From the NCBI RefSeq assembly GCF_013378445.1, contig NZ_JABXYK010000022.1, positions 1 through 64,000 of the forward strand: DNA of 64,000 nt, in the 5' to 3' direction. This stretch comes from Mycoplana rhizolycopersici. Its GTDB lineage: Bacteria; Pseudomonadota; Alphaproteobacteria; Rhizobiales; Rhizobiaceae. Positions within the stretch are counted from its first letter, which is position 1. The number at the start of each line of letters is the position of its first letter. Positions 8,672 to 17,916 of the stretch are shown piece after piece. A program made the position numbers and the translations under genes. The notes beneath the pieces are model-generated. The model was not told where the DNA came from and did not search any database. It worked only from the letters and a program-made list of their open reading frames with translations.

Positions 8672-10160
8672 CGGCTTTCGCCTCCGTGCCAAAGATGGCG
8701 CCTACGAGTGTTTCATTGTTTGTCTCGGCGGTGTCGAACGCGCCGGTGATGCGGCCATGGTGCATCGTGATGATGCGGCTTGCGCACTTCTTCAATTCGT
8801 CGAGTTCCGAGGACACGAGGATGACGCCGACGCCCTCCTCGGCCAGACCTTTCATGATCTTGTAGATCTCGGTCTTGGTACGGATGTCGATGCCCTTGGT
8901 GGGCTCGTCGAAGATCAGCACGCGCGGGCGCGTAGCCATGGCCCGGCCGATGATGGCCTTCTGCTGATTGCCGCCGGAAAGCTGCGAGATGCGCTTTCCC
9001 ATGCCTGATGTACGGATGCCGTAGTCGTCGATGATCTTCTGGACGGCTTCACGCTCCCGGCCGCTGCTGATGCCAAGGGATCCCTTGGTCAGCGACAGGA
9101 TGGAAATGCCGATGTTTTCGCGCAGCGACAGCAGCGGGAAGATGCCGTGATGCTTGCGCTCTTCCGAAAGGTACAGCATGCCACCATCGACCGATGCGGA
9201 GGTGTCGTTCAGCGCCCAGGGCTTGCCTTCGACCGTGACCTCACCCGCCTTGGCTTTGAGAAAGCCGAAGATCGTCTGCATGACTTCCGACCGACCAGCA
9301 CCGACGAGACCGGCAAAGCCCAGAATTTCCCCCCGGCGCAGCTCGAAACTGACATCGTGGAAACGCGCGCCGGAAAGCCCACGTACATTCATGATCGTGT
9401 CGGTAACGGGGACTTGAGGGCGGAAATGTTCGTCGAAGGTGATATCGCGGCCGGACATGGCGCGGATCAGATCTGCCTCGGTGATGTCGGCGATCCTGCC
9501 GCTTTCGATCTTCTCGCCATTGCGCAGGACGGTATAATCGTCGCCGATTGAAAACACCTCGTCCATCTTGTGGCTGATGAAGACGATGGCGTGATCGCGG
9601 TCGAGCAGGCCGCGGATGACCTTGAACACACGGTCCACCTCCACGCGCGTCAGGGACGACGTCGGCTCATCGAGGATGAGAACCTTCATGTTGGCGTTGG
9701 TGCAGGCGCGTGCGATCTGGAGCAGCTGCTGGTCAGAGACGGAGATGTTCGCTACCAGCTCGCGCGGATTGGCCTCGATGCCGAAGCGGTCCAGATAGCT
9801 TATCGCTTCGTCCACGAGGGCCGTGCGATTGACGAGAAGTCCGCCATGTCCCGTCCGGCTGAACGGCATGAACAGGTTCTCCGCAACGCTCATCTGCGGA
9901 AAGAGATTTAGCTCCTGCGGCACATAGGCGACGTTCTTGTAGAGATCCGGTTCGTCGGCCGGATTGCGACCATCGATGAGAACCTCGCCGCGGGACGCCC
10001 GGTCGGTGCCGGTCAGGATCTTCACCAGGGTGGATTTGCCTGCACCATTCTCGCCTGCAAGAATATGCGTGCGGCCGAGTTCGATCGAGAGATCGACATT
10101 GTCGAGTGCGGTCACGCCGGGAAAGTCCCGGCCAAGGCCGCGGGTTTCAAGATAAGCCAT
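8661..10160 (-). CDS. Ribose-type ABC transporter ATPase with two nucleotide-binding domains (RbsA/MglA family)
   Basis: 499 residues, two tandem ABC domains. The first has Walker A GENGAGKS and the linker NISVSDQQL; the second has the degenerate Walker A GLVGAGRS and signature LSGGNQQK, as usual in this family. It energises the permease encoded immediately downstream. GAGGTG lies 5 bases before the ATG. Confidence 0.92.
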   Translation of the reverse strand: MAYLETRGLGRDFPGVTALDNVDLSIELGRTHILAGENGAGKSTLVKILTGTDRASRGEVLIDGRNPADEPDLYKNVAYVPQELNLFPQMSVAENLFMPFSRTGHGGLLVNRTALVDEAISYLDRFGIEANPRELVANISVSDQQLLQIARACTNANMKVLILDEPTSSLTRVEVDRVFKVIRGLLDRDHAIVFISHKMDEVFSIGDDYTVLRNGEKIESGRIADITEADLIRAMSGRDITFDEHFRPQVPVTDTIMNVRGLSGARFHDVSFELRRGEILGFAGLVGAGRSEVMQTIFGFLKAKAGEVTVEGKPWALNDTSASVDGGMLYLSEERKHHGIFPLLSLRENIGISILSLTKGSLGISSGREREAVQKIIDDYGIRTSGMGKRISQLSGGNQQKAIIGRAMATRPRVLIFDEPTKGIDIRTKTEIYKIMKGLAEEGVGVILVSSELDELKKCASRIITMHHGRITGAFDTAETNNETLVGAIFGTEAKADAN

Positions 10161-10190
10161 GGGGCACCTCAGCGCCGTATTGAGATGGAA

Positions 10191-10213
10191 GAGGCGCGGG
10201 AAGCCCGCGCCTC
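10191..10213. terminator. Hairpin after the sugar-binding protein gene
   Basis: GAGGCGCGGG (10191-10200), loop AAG, CCCGCGCCTC (10204-10213): a perfect 10-bp stem between the binding-protein and ATPase genes, without a T-run. Such stems usually attenuate read-through or stabilise the upstream mRNA. Confidence 0.6.
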
Positions 10214-10235
10214 GTGGCAGCCCGGTCGAGCCGGA

Positions 10236-11180
10236 TCAGCCGTCCACGTTTTCCTTGGTGAGGAAGGCGTTGCCGGTGTCGAGATAGCCTGGAACCTTGG
10301 CGCCGGTGGCCTGCGCCCAGAGCAGCATGACGGACCAGTAGCCCTGGAGTTCCGGCTGCGAGGCGGACGAGCTGTCTGCGACGCCTTCGCGGATCATGTC
10401 GAGCATTTCGGGCAGGTTGTCGAGACCGACGAGCGTGACCTTGCCCTGCTTGCCGGCTTCGACGATCGCCTGGCCAATACCGATCGGACCGGCGGCATCG
10501 GACGCGACCCAACCCTTGAGGTTCGGGTTTGCCTGCATGATGGCGGCTGCCTGCTGCTGGGCCGTCTCGATGCTGTCGTTGTCGATGCCTTCGGCAACGA
10601 CCTTGATGCCCGGATGCTCTGCAAAGACCTGGCGGTGGCACTCGGCACGGATCGAGTGGTTCGGCGCGGTCGGAACGCCCTGCATGATGGCGACTTCGCC
10701 TTCACCGCCGAGGACTTCGACGAGGCGTCGGGCAGCAATCTTCGCCTGCTCGCAGAAGTCGGAGCCAATGTAGGGGATCGCCATGCCTTCCGGCGGAACC
10801 GAATCGAAGATCACGAGCGGGATGCTCTGGGCCTGCGCTTCTTCGAGCGAGGCGCGGTTGCCGGACGGGTCGAGCAGGTCGAGCGCCAGGCCATCGGGCT
10901 GGGTCGCGAGCGCACTGTCGATGATCTGGTTCTGCTGAACAACGTCGGCGGACTGCGGTGCCGAGTAGATCACTTCGACATTCGAGCCGGTCTGCGCCTT
11001 GATTGCGGCAGCGGCAGCCTGCGCGCCTTCGTTCACCTTGTCGAACCACGGATGCACGACCTTCGGCACGACGACAAAGCGATAGCTGTCCTTCTTGGTG
11101 GTTCCGATTGCGTCCTGTGCCCAGGCGGCGACCGGCAGCGCAAAAGCAGCGCACGCCAGAAGCGTGACAAGTTTCTTCAT
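10236..11180 (-). CDS. Periplasmic sugar-binding protein of the ribose-type ABC importer
   Basis: 314 residues starting MKKLVTLLACAAFALPVAAWAQ, a clear Sec signal peptide with cleavage after AWA. The rest is a type I periplasmic binding fold (Peripla_BP_4), with IGSDFCEQAK and the hinge region GLDNLPEML. First gene of the operon. The start is set by a strong GGGAGG eight bases upstream; the longer in-frame extension to 11327 has no signal-like sequence and is rejected. Confidence 0.9.
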   Translation of the reverse strand: MKKLVTLLACAAFALPVAAWAQDAIGTTKKDSYRFVVVPKVVHPWFDKVNEGAQAAAAAIKAQTGSNVEVIYSAPQSADVVQQNQIIDSALATQPDGLALDLLDPSGNRASLEEAQAQSIPLVIFDSVPPEGMAIPYIGSDFCEQAKIAARRLVEVLGGEGEVAIMQGVPTAPNHSIRAECHRQVFAEHPGIKVVAEGIDNDSIETAQQQAAAIMQANPNLKGWVASDAAGPIGIGQAIVEAGKQGKVTLVGLDNLPEMLDMIREGVADSSSASQPELQGYWSVMLLWAQATGAKVPGYLDTGNAFLTKENVDG

Positions 11181-12404
11181 AATGACCTCCCTTGGAGCAG
11201 GCGAAAATTCCTTCCCGCCCGAATGATGGAACGAGGGCTCCGCGTGGGGCTTGCTCCCAAAACCCAAAGCCCACGCGGCGATCAATACACATGTATTCTG
11301 GATTTTACAATAGTAATTGCACGTCACGAGATGGGCACGCCGAGGACGGTCGACCCGATAACCAGGAGGCTCTTTCGGATTGGCTGGATCTCCAGCGACA
11401 GGCCCTTCAGCAAACGGATGTCGATATCATCGCCAGGAACACCGCACGGCATCGTCATCGCGCCGTCGCCCCTGATCCAGAGGAAGCTGTGGAAATACAT
11501 GCCGAGGATCGTCTTTATCTCGATTTTCGACATGGCGCGCAGCACACCCTGCCGGGCACCTTCATGGAAGACGCGGGCCCGCGACCGGCCGGCAGATGCC
11601 CAACCCGCAACTTGCCCTCGTCCAGCAATGGTGCCCGACAGCGAGGGCAGCCGTACTTGTTCTGGGAGCCGACTGATGCACCTTGATACCCTCAAAACCC
11701 CCGGCCCGACCATCACCGCACTGACGGCGCCCTTCTGGGCGGCCGCAGAGGAGGAACGGCTTTCATCGGCCTGTCGAGTACGGCCTCGCTGATCGCCGGC
11801 CTGTGCTTCCCGCTGTTCGCCCGCGAAGGGCCCTACCCGTTCCGCAAGGCCGTGTTCAATCCGCGGCAGATCGGCCGGGTCCTGTGCGATCGCGATCTCC
11901 TCCTGGTGAATGTCGGCTATTTCGCCACATGTGGGAACTCTACGCGATGTGGGCGTGGCTGCTCATCTTCATGCGGAGGGCGGCCGAAGGCACCCTTCCC
12001 CCGAACATGGCCTCGCTCATCACCTTTGCCCCCATTGCCGCCGGTCTCTTCGGGTGCGTGGCCGGCGGCCTCCTGTCGGATCGCTTCGGGCCCACCGCCA
12101 CAACAGCCGGGCTGATGATCGTGTCCGGCCTGCGCGCCCTTATCATCGGCGCCTGGGCGATGATTGCGCTTCGCCGGTCACCGGCGGCCGTCAGGCCGGC
12201 GCTGATGAACTCTTTCGCCAAGATCGGCCTCTCCCTCCAGGCCGAGCGCTCGGGCTCGGGATCGCGAGCTTCGCAATCGTCACGCACCGCCTCATCAAGC
12301 GCGACCAGCATGTCCCGGCCGGCAAACGGCAGGAAATTGTGTGCGCCGCCCTAATTTCGGGACGCTTTGGGGATGGCTTTCGTAACGGTGGTGGCGCTGT
12401 GAGG
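11181..12404. other. Region of decayed gene fragments
   Basis: No intact gene. On the plus strand around 11600-11760 there are traces resembling the end of one gene followed by a short start, MHLDTLKTPGPTI (11674), that reads like the N-terminus of a DUF35-type OB-fold protein. It is followed directly by out-of-frame MFS transporter pieces. A minus-strand frame (11324-11716) contains MSKIEIKTILGMYFHSF but I cannot assign it. Confidence 0.45.
11760..12350 (+). pseudogene. MFS transporter remnant with frameshifts
   Basis: Pieces in different plus-strand frames together spell an MFS permease: FIGLSSTASLIAGLCFPLFA near 11765, DRDLLLVNVGYF near 11890, then MWELYAMWAWLLIFMRRAAEG and IAAGLFGCVAGGLLSDRFGP to about 12100, and LIIGAWAMIALR. 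GGLLSDRFGP is the loop motif between helices 2 and 3 of MFS proteins (or its C-half repeat). Frame changes near 11930 and the lack of a start mean it is not functional. Confidence 0.65.
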
Positions 12405-13055
12405 TCACAAGTCGATAGCCGGCTCCACAATCGCCATCGTGGCCTCGACGTGATAGCGTGCCGCCCGCTCCGCTTCGTCTTCATTGCGGTCGACGAGCGC
12501 TTGAAAAATGCGCCGGTGCTGGAGGTTGGTTTCTTTAACCTCGGCCTCGGAAAACAGGATCGGCACCCGGAGCATCCAGTAGTGGAACTGCGTCCGTTCA
12601 TGGAACTGGGCAAGGAACTGGTTCTTCGAGGCCGTGACGATCAGCTTGTGAAACTGGGTGTTGAGACTGTTCAGATCTGCGCGCGTCAACGTTTCACCAG
12701 GCTCCATGGCCTCGATCAGTCGGCCGAGCGTATCCAACTCGGCCTGTTCCGCATGGCGCGCAGCGAGCCTGGCGGTAGCCGCTTCGATCGCCGCCCGGCT
12801 TTCAAAAATGGCGCGCACCTGGGTCCGGTCGATCGTTTCGACAACCCAGCCTCGTTCGCGGCTCAGGAAGCCTTCCCCCTGGAGCAACAGCAGCGCTTCG
12901 CGCACGGGCGTGCGCCCGACGTTCAGGCGTTCACAAAGGTCGTCTTCGACCAGGCGCTGCCCAGGTTTCAGCTCTGCGCCGAGAATCATGCTGCGCAGGC
13001 GATTGCGAACGTCCGATGCAATGAACTCGCCCCCCGAGATCTTTCTTGATGCCAT
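12405..13055 (-). CDS. GntR-family regulator with FCD effector domain
   Basis: 216 residues. N-terminal winged HTH with LVEDDLCERLNVGRTPVREA (about residues 32-55), then an all-helical FCD domain with the metal-ligand type pattern FHKLIVTA, H-rich TQFHYWML and YHVEATMAIVE. FCD regulators sense carboxylates or amino-acid derivatives. It lies at the end of the minus-strand amino-acid transporter cluster. TTCGTGTATGT, a variant of the repeat upstream of that cluster, sits about 60 bases before its start, suggesting autoregulation. Start at 13055 with GGACAGGA upstream. Confidence 0.88.
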   Translation of the reverse strand: MASRKISGGEFIASDVRNRLRSMILGAELKPGQRLVEDDLCERLNVGRTPVREALLLLQGEGFLSRERGWVVETIDRTQVRAIFESRAAIEAATARLAARHAEQAELDTLGRLIEAMEPGETLTRADLNSLNTQFHKLIVTASKNQFLAQFHERTQFHYWMLRVPILFSEAEVKETNLQHRRIFQALVDRNEDEAERAARYHVEATMAIVEPAIDL

Positions 13056-13113
13056 GGATCCTGTCCTTTTCTCAGTGGCCGGGTCTCCGATCCAGCGGAG
13101 GTAAATATATTTC

Positions 13114-13124
13114 TTCGTGTATGT
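13114..13124 (+). promoter_or_regulatory. Single TTCG(T/G)TAT motif before the GntR gene
   Basis: TTCGTGTATGT, in an AT-rich stretch 59 bases upstream of the GntR start. It matches the triple repeat at 17917-17951 in 8 of 11 positions. Candidate operator. Confidence 0.35.
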
Positions 13125-13254
13125 AGCAACGACTTCCGACATTCAAGCGCCGGCGGACAGGCTTGGGAGATCATAAGGTCTTCTCACCCACTCTCCCCAG
13201 TTCCCGCAAACGCCGGCGCGCAGCATTGACGGCGCGTTGCACGAGCCCGTCGCT

Positions 13255-14160
13255 TCACACCGGTTGCCTCTCTCCCCGGCGGGCTACCAACCCGCTTGCA
13301 ATAATCAATACCACCCCCGCAACCGTCATCGCGTCCGGTAAAGTGCCGAACACGAGGTAGCCGAAGCTCGTGGCCCAGAGGAGGTGGGTGTAGGAAAGTG
13401 GCGCGAGACGGGAGACCACTGCTTCCGGTCGGCGATAGGCGAACGCGATGGCAACATGCGCCGCTAGCCAAAGCACGGCCGTTGCTCCCAACAGCGCCGC
13501 GTCGATGACAGTCAATTCGTGAAAGACGAAGGGCAACGTCACACTCAAAAGAACGAAACCCGTCATGGAAGAATATGCAAGCGTGGTCGCCAGGCTGTCG
13601 CTCACGACCGCCCGTCGCGTCATGACCAGAGCTGTCGCCCAACACGCGGCAGACGCAATCGAAAACAGGGCGGCAGAGTTATAACCGGCAAGACCCGGAC
13701 GCAGGATGACCATCACCCCGAGCAAGCCGCCGAAGACACCCACCCACCGCCAGGCGGGCACGCGCTCCTTGAGGATCAGTACGCACAGGAGCGTGACGAG
13801 GCAGGGGGAGATGAAGACGAGCGCCGTCGCCTCCGCCATTGGCTGCAAGTTGAGAGCCGCCACCAGCAGGATTGTCGCTCCAGCCATGCCGACGCCGCGG
13901 ATGATCTGCGCGGCCGGAGCCGCACTGCGGGCAGGCCTGCCGAAACGAAGGCAGATGGCTGCCAGCAGAATCGACGCTGCCAGATAACGAAACCAGGCAA
14001 TTTGCAAGGGGTGAAACGTCACCGACAGATGCTTGGCGATGACGTCCGACGCCGCAAACAGCAACATGGCGGCAAGGCACAGCAGGACGCTTTCGCGTCC
14101 TTGGACGACGGAGGACAGGCCGAAGCCAGCTCTCTCCGCGAAAAGGATTCGGGCCATCAC
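13255..14160 (-). CDS. DMT/EamA-family inner-membrane transporter
   Basis: 301 residues, about ten transmembrane helices in two EamA halves, with LFAASDVIAKHL in helix 1 and an internal repeat around ALFSIASAACWATALV. EamA proteins often export amino acids or metabolites. It follows the VOC gene by six bases in the same operon, so it probably moves a substrate or by-product of the same pathway. Substrate unknown. Confidence 0.85.
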   Translation of the reverse strand: MMARILFAERAGFGLSSVVQGRESVLLCLAAMLLFAASDVIAKHLSVTFHPLQIAWFRYLAASILLAAICLRFGRPARSAAPAAQIIRGVGMAGATILLVAALNLQPMAEATALVFISPCLVTLLCVLILKERVPAWRWVGVFGGLLGVMVILRPGLAGYNSAALFSIASAACWATALVMTRRAVVSDSLATTLAYSSMTGFVLLSVTLPFVFHELTVIDAALLGATAVLWLAAHVAIAFAYRRPEAVVSRLAPLSYTHLLWATSFGYLVFGTLPDAMTVAGVVLIIASGLVARRGERQPV

Positions 14161-14166
14161 TTGTGC

Positions 14167-14604
14167 TCAGGATTTGCGGACTTCGAGCACGATGCCGGCC
14201 TCTTCCCGCGTATCGAAATAACAGAAGCCCGAACCGTCTACGCGTTTGCCGCGAGCAACCACGCCGAGGCCGAGGGCGCGGCCCTTTGCCTCGGCAGCGT
14301 CTCGGTCCGCCACCTCGAAACCCAGGTGGTAGACACCCTCACCGCGTTCGTCGAGGAAGCGTTTCTGGGGGGAATCCAGGCTCCCCGGATCACAGAGCTG
14401 GATCTGCACGTTGTCGATGTCGCAACATTTGTAACGCATGGCGTCCGAGGCCGCCTTGTTGGGTACGTCGAATTCGAGATAGGCGCCCTTTTTCGGATAG
14501 TCGAACCAGGGGCCGACGCCGAGGCTCTCGTAGTAGGCGACGGTCTTCTCGAGATCGTTGACGACGATGCAGAGGTGATGCAGGTGCTGAAAGATTCCGG
14601 TCAT
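14167..14604 (-). CDS. VOC (glyoxalase/bleomycin-resistance) family protein
   Basis: 145 residues, two beta-alpha-beta-beta-beta modules. Metal-site candidates are the His pair in LHHLCIVVND at the N-terminus, Gln in VQIQLCDPG, His in VYHLGFEVAD and Glu in IVLEVRKS. This resembles methylmalonyl-CoA epimerase or small dioxygenase/lyase members. It sits between an amino-acid ATPase gene and an EamA transporter in one operon. GAGGAAGCCC before the ATG at 14604 sets the start. Reaction unknown. Confidence 0.82.
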   Translation of the reverse strand: MTGIFQHLHHLCIVVNDLEKTVAYYESLGVGPWFDYPKKGAYLEFDVPNKAASDAMRYKCCDIDNVQIQLCDPGSLDSPQKRFLDERGEGVYHLGFEVADRDAAEAKGRALGLGVVARGKRVDGSGFCYFDTREEAGIVLEVRKS

Positions 14605-14686
14605 GGGCTTCCTCATTCGGAATGGGAGAGGCTTCACCCGCGCCGGGAAGGCGCGTGCGGTCGATTGTGGAATGTCATGGGCCGGG

Positions 14687-15475
14687 CTAGTGGGCCGACA
14701 ACAATCGCGCCAAAAACTGCCGGGCTCGTTCGCTCTTCGGCGCGGTGAAGAAGTCCTTCGAGGAGGCATCCTCTGCAAGGCCACCGCCCTCCATGAAGAT
14801 CACCCGGTCGGCCACGTCGCGCGCGAGGCCCATGTCATGGGTGGCGATCAGCATGGTCTGTCCTTCCTCGGCGAGCCTGCGGATCGTTTCGACCACTTCC
14901 TGCGCCAGCTCCGGATCGAGCGCGGAGGTCGGCTCGTCGAGCAGGAGCACACGCGGCCGCATGGCGAGCGCCCTGGCAATTGCCACACGCTGCTGCTGGC
15001 CGCCGGAAAGTTCCGAGGGATAGGCGCCGGCCTTGGCCTTCAAGCCCACCTTATCGAGCAGGTCGAGCGCCAGCGTGGCAGCTTCCGCCTTCGACGCTCT
15101 CAACACGTGCACCGGGCCGCTCATCACGTTTTGTAGCGCCGTCATGTGCTTGAACAGGTTGAAGTGCTGGAAGACCATGCCGATCTTCTGCCGCTGGCGG
15201 CTGATGTCCGCGTCGGACAATTCATACAGAGCCTCTTTATCCAGCCTGTAGCCGATGAGGTCGCCATGAACGTAGATGCGGCCCGCGGAGATGGTTTCGA
15301 GGTGGTTGACGCAGCGTAGGAGGGTGGACTTGCCCGCACCCGAAGGGCCAAGCAGAGCCACGACCTCGCCCTGCGGCACGTCAAAGCTGACATCGGTGAA
15401 GGCCGAGACGGCTCCCCATTTCTTGGAGACGCCGACCATGGAGACGGCGTGGGACTGTTCAGGCGCGGTGCTCAT
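14687..15475 (-). CDS. Polar amino-acid ABC transporter ATPase (GlnQ/HisP family)
   Basis: 262 residues with Walker A GPSGAGKST, signature ELSGGQQQR and Walker B VLLLDEPTSALD, plus the HDMGLARDVADR switch region typical of polar amino-acid importers. Its ATG overlaps the end of the permease gene by four bases. Works with the permease at 15472 and binding protein at 16341. Confidence 0.92.
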   Translation of the reverse strand: MSTAPEQSHAVSMVGVSKKWGAVSAFTDVSFDVPQGEVVALLGPSGAGKSTLLRCVNHLETISAGRIYVHGDLIGYRLDKEALYELSDADISRQRQKIGMVFQHFNLFKHMTALQNVMSGPVHVLRASKAEAATLALDLLDKVGLKAKAGAYPSELSGGQQQRVAIARALAMRPRVLLLDEPTSALDPELAQEVVETIRRLAEEGQTMLIATHDMGLARDVADRVIFMEGGGLAEDASSKDFFTAPKSERARQFLARLLSAH

Positions 15476-16320
15476 CTTTGCGGGAAAACCTTTTCGAGGA
15501 CGGTCTGGATCGCTGTCGCGAAGGCGGTCATGACGAGATACCAGAAGGCGGCTACGGCCAGCAGTTCGACGACCCGGAAGTTCGAGGAATAGATGTCGGT
15601 CGCAACGCGCAGCAGCTCGAGATAGCCTATGGCCGAGGCGAGCGAGGAGGATTTCAGCAGCATGATGTACTGGTTGCCTGCCGCCGGGATGATGATGCGG
15701 CCGGCCTGCGGGATGATGACCTGGCTAAGGACCTTCAGCTGCGTCATGCCGAGTGCCGTTGCAGCGGCCCGCTGGCCCTTGTCCACGGCCAGGATGCCGC
15801 CGCGGATGATCTCGCCCATGTAGGCCCCCTCCGCGAGGCTGAGCCCCGCAAGCGCTGCCAGGAAGGGCGTGACCACGGCGGTCGTCGGCGCATTGATCAG
15901 CGGGGCGTCCATGAAGGGCAGTGCCAGGTAGATGTTGGGGAACATGATCGGCACGGCGTTGAACCAGAACACAAGCTGGATCAGCATCGGCGTGCCGCGA
16001 AAGAGGTAGACATAGGTCGCCGAGATCGCCATTAGGATCGGATTGCCGCTGACCCGCATCAGGGCGACGACAAAGCCGATAATGCTGGCGATCACCAGCG
16101 CGAGCGTGCCGAGGACCAGGGCGTTGAAGGCGCCCATCACGATCATCGGGCTGAAGATGTACTCGCCAACGACCGAGAGATCGAGGATCCGCGTCCGGAT
16201 GGACGCGATCACGATCGACGCGACGACGAACAGGGCAAAGGCACCCAGCACCCAAGAGCCCCACCGGCGCCTGTGAATGATGGGAAGGTCAGGAATTGAT
16301 GGAACACTTGCGGCGGTCAT
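15472..16320 (-). CDS. Polar amino-acid ABC transporter permease (HisM/GlnP family)
   Basis: About 282 residues, five to six membrane helices, with the coupling EAA-type loop AAATALGMTQLKVLSQVIIPQA. A single permease gene suggests a homodimeric channel. Two ATGs (16326 and 16320) lie behind CAGGG; 16320 has the better spacing. Confidence 0.9.
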   Translation of the reverse strand: MTAASVPSIPDLPIIHRRRWGSWVLGAFALFVVASIVIASIRTRILDLSVVGEYIFSPMIVMGAFNALVLGTLALVIASIIGFVVALMRVSGNPILMAISATYVYLFRGTPMLIQLVFWFNAVPIMFPNIYLALPFMDAPLINAPTTAVVTPFLAALAGLSLAEGAYMGEIIRGGILAVDKGQRAAATALGMTQLKVLSQVIIPQAGRIIIPAAGNQYIMLLKSSSLASAIGYLELLRVATDIYSSNFRVVELLAVAAFWYLVMTAFATAIQTVLEKVFPQR

Positions 16321-16340
16321 TGCCATTGCCCTGCTGTATC

Positions 16341-17210
16341 TCAGTTGCGCTTGCTTGCCGGCAGGTTGATGGTGATCTCGGCCAGTGCGCCGCCACCAAC
16401 ACCCCACTTATCCATGATCTGCTTGTAGCTGCCGTCGGCAAGCATCTCGTCCGTTGCCTTCTTCACGGCATCGCGCAGCGCCGCCTGATCCTTTGCGAAG
16501 CCCCATGAGGTGATGTAGGGGGTCAGGATGTAGTTGCCGCCGACGATGGCGTACTTGCCGGGGAACTGGGTGCCCATGTAGGCGAGCGCCGGGAAATCAC
16601 CGAGATAGGCATCGACGCGCTTCAGGTCGAGCTGCATGCGGGCATCGGGGGCGGATGGCAGCTGCTCGGCGCGGATCGCCTCCTTGCCGGCTGCGACGCA
16701 CTTGGCCGAGGCAGCTTCCACCTTCTCCATGATCACGCGGCTGCCGAGAAGTGTGGCGACCGACTTGCCGCAGAAGTCGGCGATGGTCTTGTAGTTCGCG
16801 TCGTCCTCGGCACGCACCATCATGCTACCGCCGGACTGCATGTAGTTGACGAAATCGAGCTTCTGTTCGCGCTCCTCGGTATCGCTGATGCCGCCCGAGG
16901 CCATGTCGAAGCGCTTGGCCTCGATGCCGGGGATCAGGGCTGCGTATTCGGCCTGGACGTAGGTGAGTTCGAGCTTCAGGCGCTTGGCGATCTCGCGCAG
17001 GAGATCGGCGCTGGCGCCGGAAACCTCCTGGCTGCCCGGCTCGCGGAACTCGATCGGCGGGAACGTCTGCTGAGAGCCGACCGTCAGGGTCCCCCGATCC
17101 CTGATTTCGGACGGGACGAGCGAGGCCGCATCCTGGGCGAGCGCCGTGCCCGCCACAAACATCACGAGCGCCGAAACGGCAATGCCCTTGGCTGTACTTC
17201 CTGCTTTCAT
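16341..17210 (-). CDS. Polar amino-acid ABC transporter substrate-binding protein (SBP_bac_3)
   Basis: 289 residues with a Sec signal (VSALVMFVAGTALA, cut before QD). The SBP_bac_3 signature region reads LTVGSQQTFPPIEF and MASGGISDTEEREQKLDFV. Similar proteins bind amino acids or opines. Encoded directly upstream of its permease and downstream of a gamma-glutamylcyclotransferase-like gene, which hints at gamma-glutamyl compounds or their products as substrates; this is inference. Confidence 0.9.
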   Translation of the reverse strand: MKAGSTAKGIAVSALVMFVAGTALAQDAASLVPSEIRDRGTLTVGSQQTFPPIEFREPGSQEVSGASADLLREIAKRLKLELTYVQAEYAALIPGIEAKRFDMASGGISDTEEREQKLDFVNYMQSGGSMMVRAEDDANYKTIADFCGKSVATLLGSRVIMEKVEAASAKCVAAGKEAIRAEQLPSAPDARMQLDLKRVDAYLGDFPALAYMGTQFPGKYAIVGGNYILTPYITSWGFAKDQAALRDAVKKATDEMLADGSYKQIMDKWGVGGGALAEITINLPASKRN

Positions 17211-17309
17211 GTCTGATTCCCCTTTTCATTGACATTACGGTTGAGTGGCGGGGGAAGGCGACAGGATTCCGCCGCCTTCCACATTCGATCAGCGGGCGAT
17301 CGCTCGCGG

Positions 17310-17810
17310 TCAGCGTGTGTCGGCGCCGCGTCCCGGGATGTTCGACGGATTGGGGCGGTCGGCGCGCGGGCAAGGCGCTGCAGCCTCGAAGACCGCGTTG
17401 ACCTGGTCGATGTATTCCTGCGGGAAACCCCACTGCTTCAGACCGGCCGGAATATGCTCCCAGTAGAAGTTCGGCGGACGCATCGCGATACCAGGGGTGA
17501 TCAGGCGGTAGGTCCAGCAGTCGTAGCTCTTGCCATCGTCGCCGTAGACCGTGACGCAGCAACGCTCGAAGTCGTCATAGTCTTCCTCGAAGTGCTTCGG
17601 ATCGTGCTCGAATACGACGCCGAACGCCTTGTTGCCATAGGCTTCCGCGGTGTTGAGGAAGTGGCACCAGCCGCGATCGGTACGATCGCCGGCAGCATGG
17701 AAGCGTAGCGCGTGATTGGCGGCATAACCTTTGGTCACGGCCTTTGCCTGCGGCATGAACCGGGCGATTTCGATGTCGTGGAGCCAGGTGCAATAGGCGA
17801 AATAGTACAT
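17310..17810 (-). CDS. Gamma-glutamylcyclotransferase-like protein
   Basis: 166 residues. The start MYYFAYCTWL matches the YFAYGSNL substrate loop of the GGCT/AIG2 fold, and the later part YDDFERCCVTVYGDDG, then SYDCWTYRL, and NFYWEHIPAGLKQWGFP with EYIDQV follow the family pattern. The Gly-Ser of the usual loop is replaced by Cys-Thr. Catalytic Glu candidate is in GVVFEHD. First gene of the minus-strand amino-acid transporter operon. Family members release 5-oxoproline from gamma-glutamyl amines or peptides; the actual substrate is unknown. Confidence 0.75.
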   Translation of the reverse strand: MYYFAYCTWLHDIEIARFMPQAKAVTKGYAANHALRFHAAGDRTDRGWCHFLNTAEAYGNKAFGVVFEHDPKHFEEDYDDFERCCVTVYGDDGKSYDCWTYRLITPGIAMRPPNFYWEHIPAGLKQWGFPQEYIDQVNAVFEAAAPCPRADRPNPSNIPGRGADTR

Positions 17811-17916
17811 ACGTAACCTCTTTCCGTGCGGGGCATTTTCGCCCCGACTCTCTGCTGAAGGATTTTATCGAAGGATCGGAACCGACTTGCGACGATCTCA
17901 AGCGGCCTCCCAATCG

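Noticed and set aside
10065-11792. 575-codon plus-strand open frame
   Set aside because: Antisense to the sugar-binding protein gene and extending over decayed sequence; no domain recognised.
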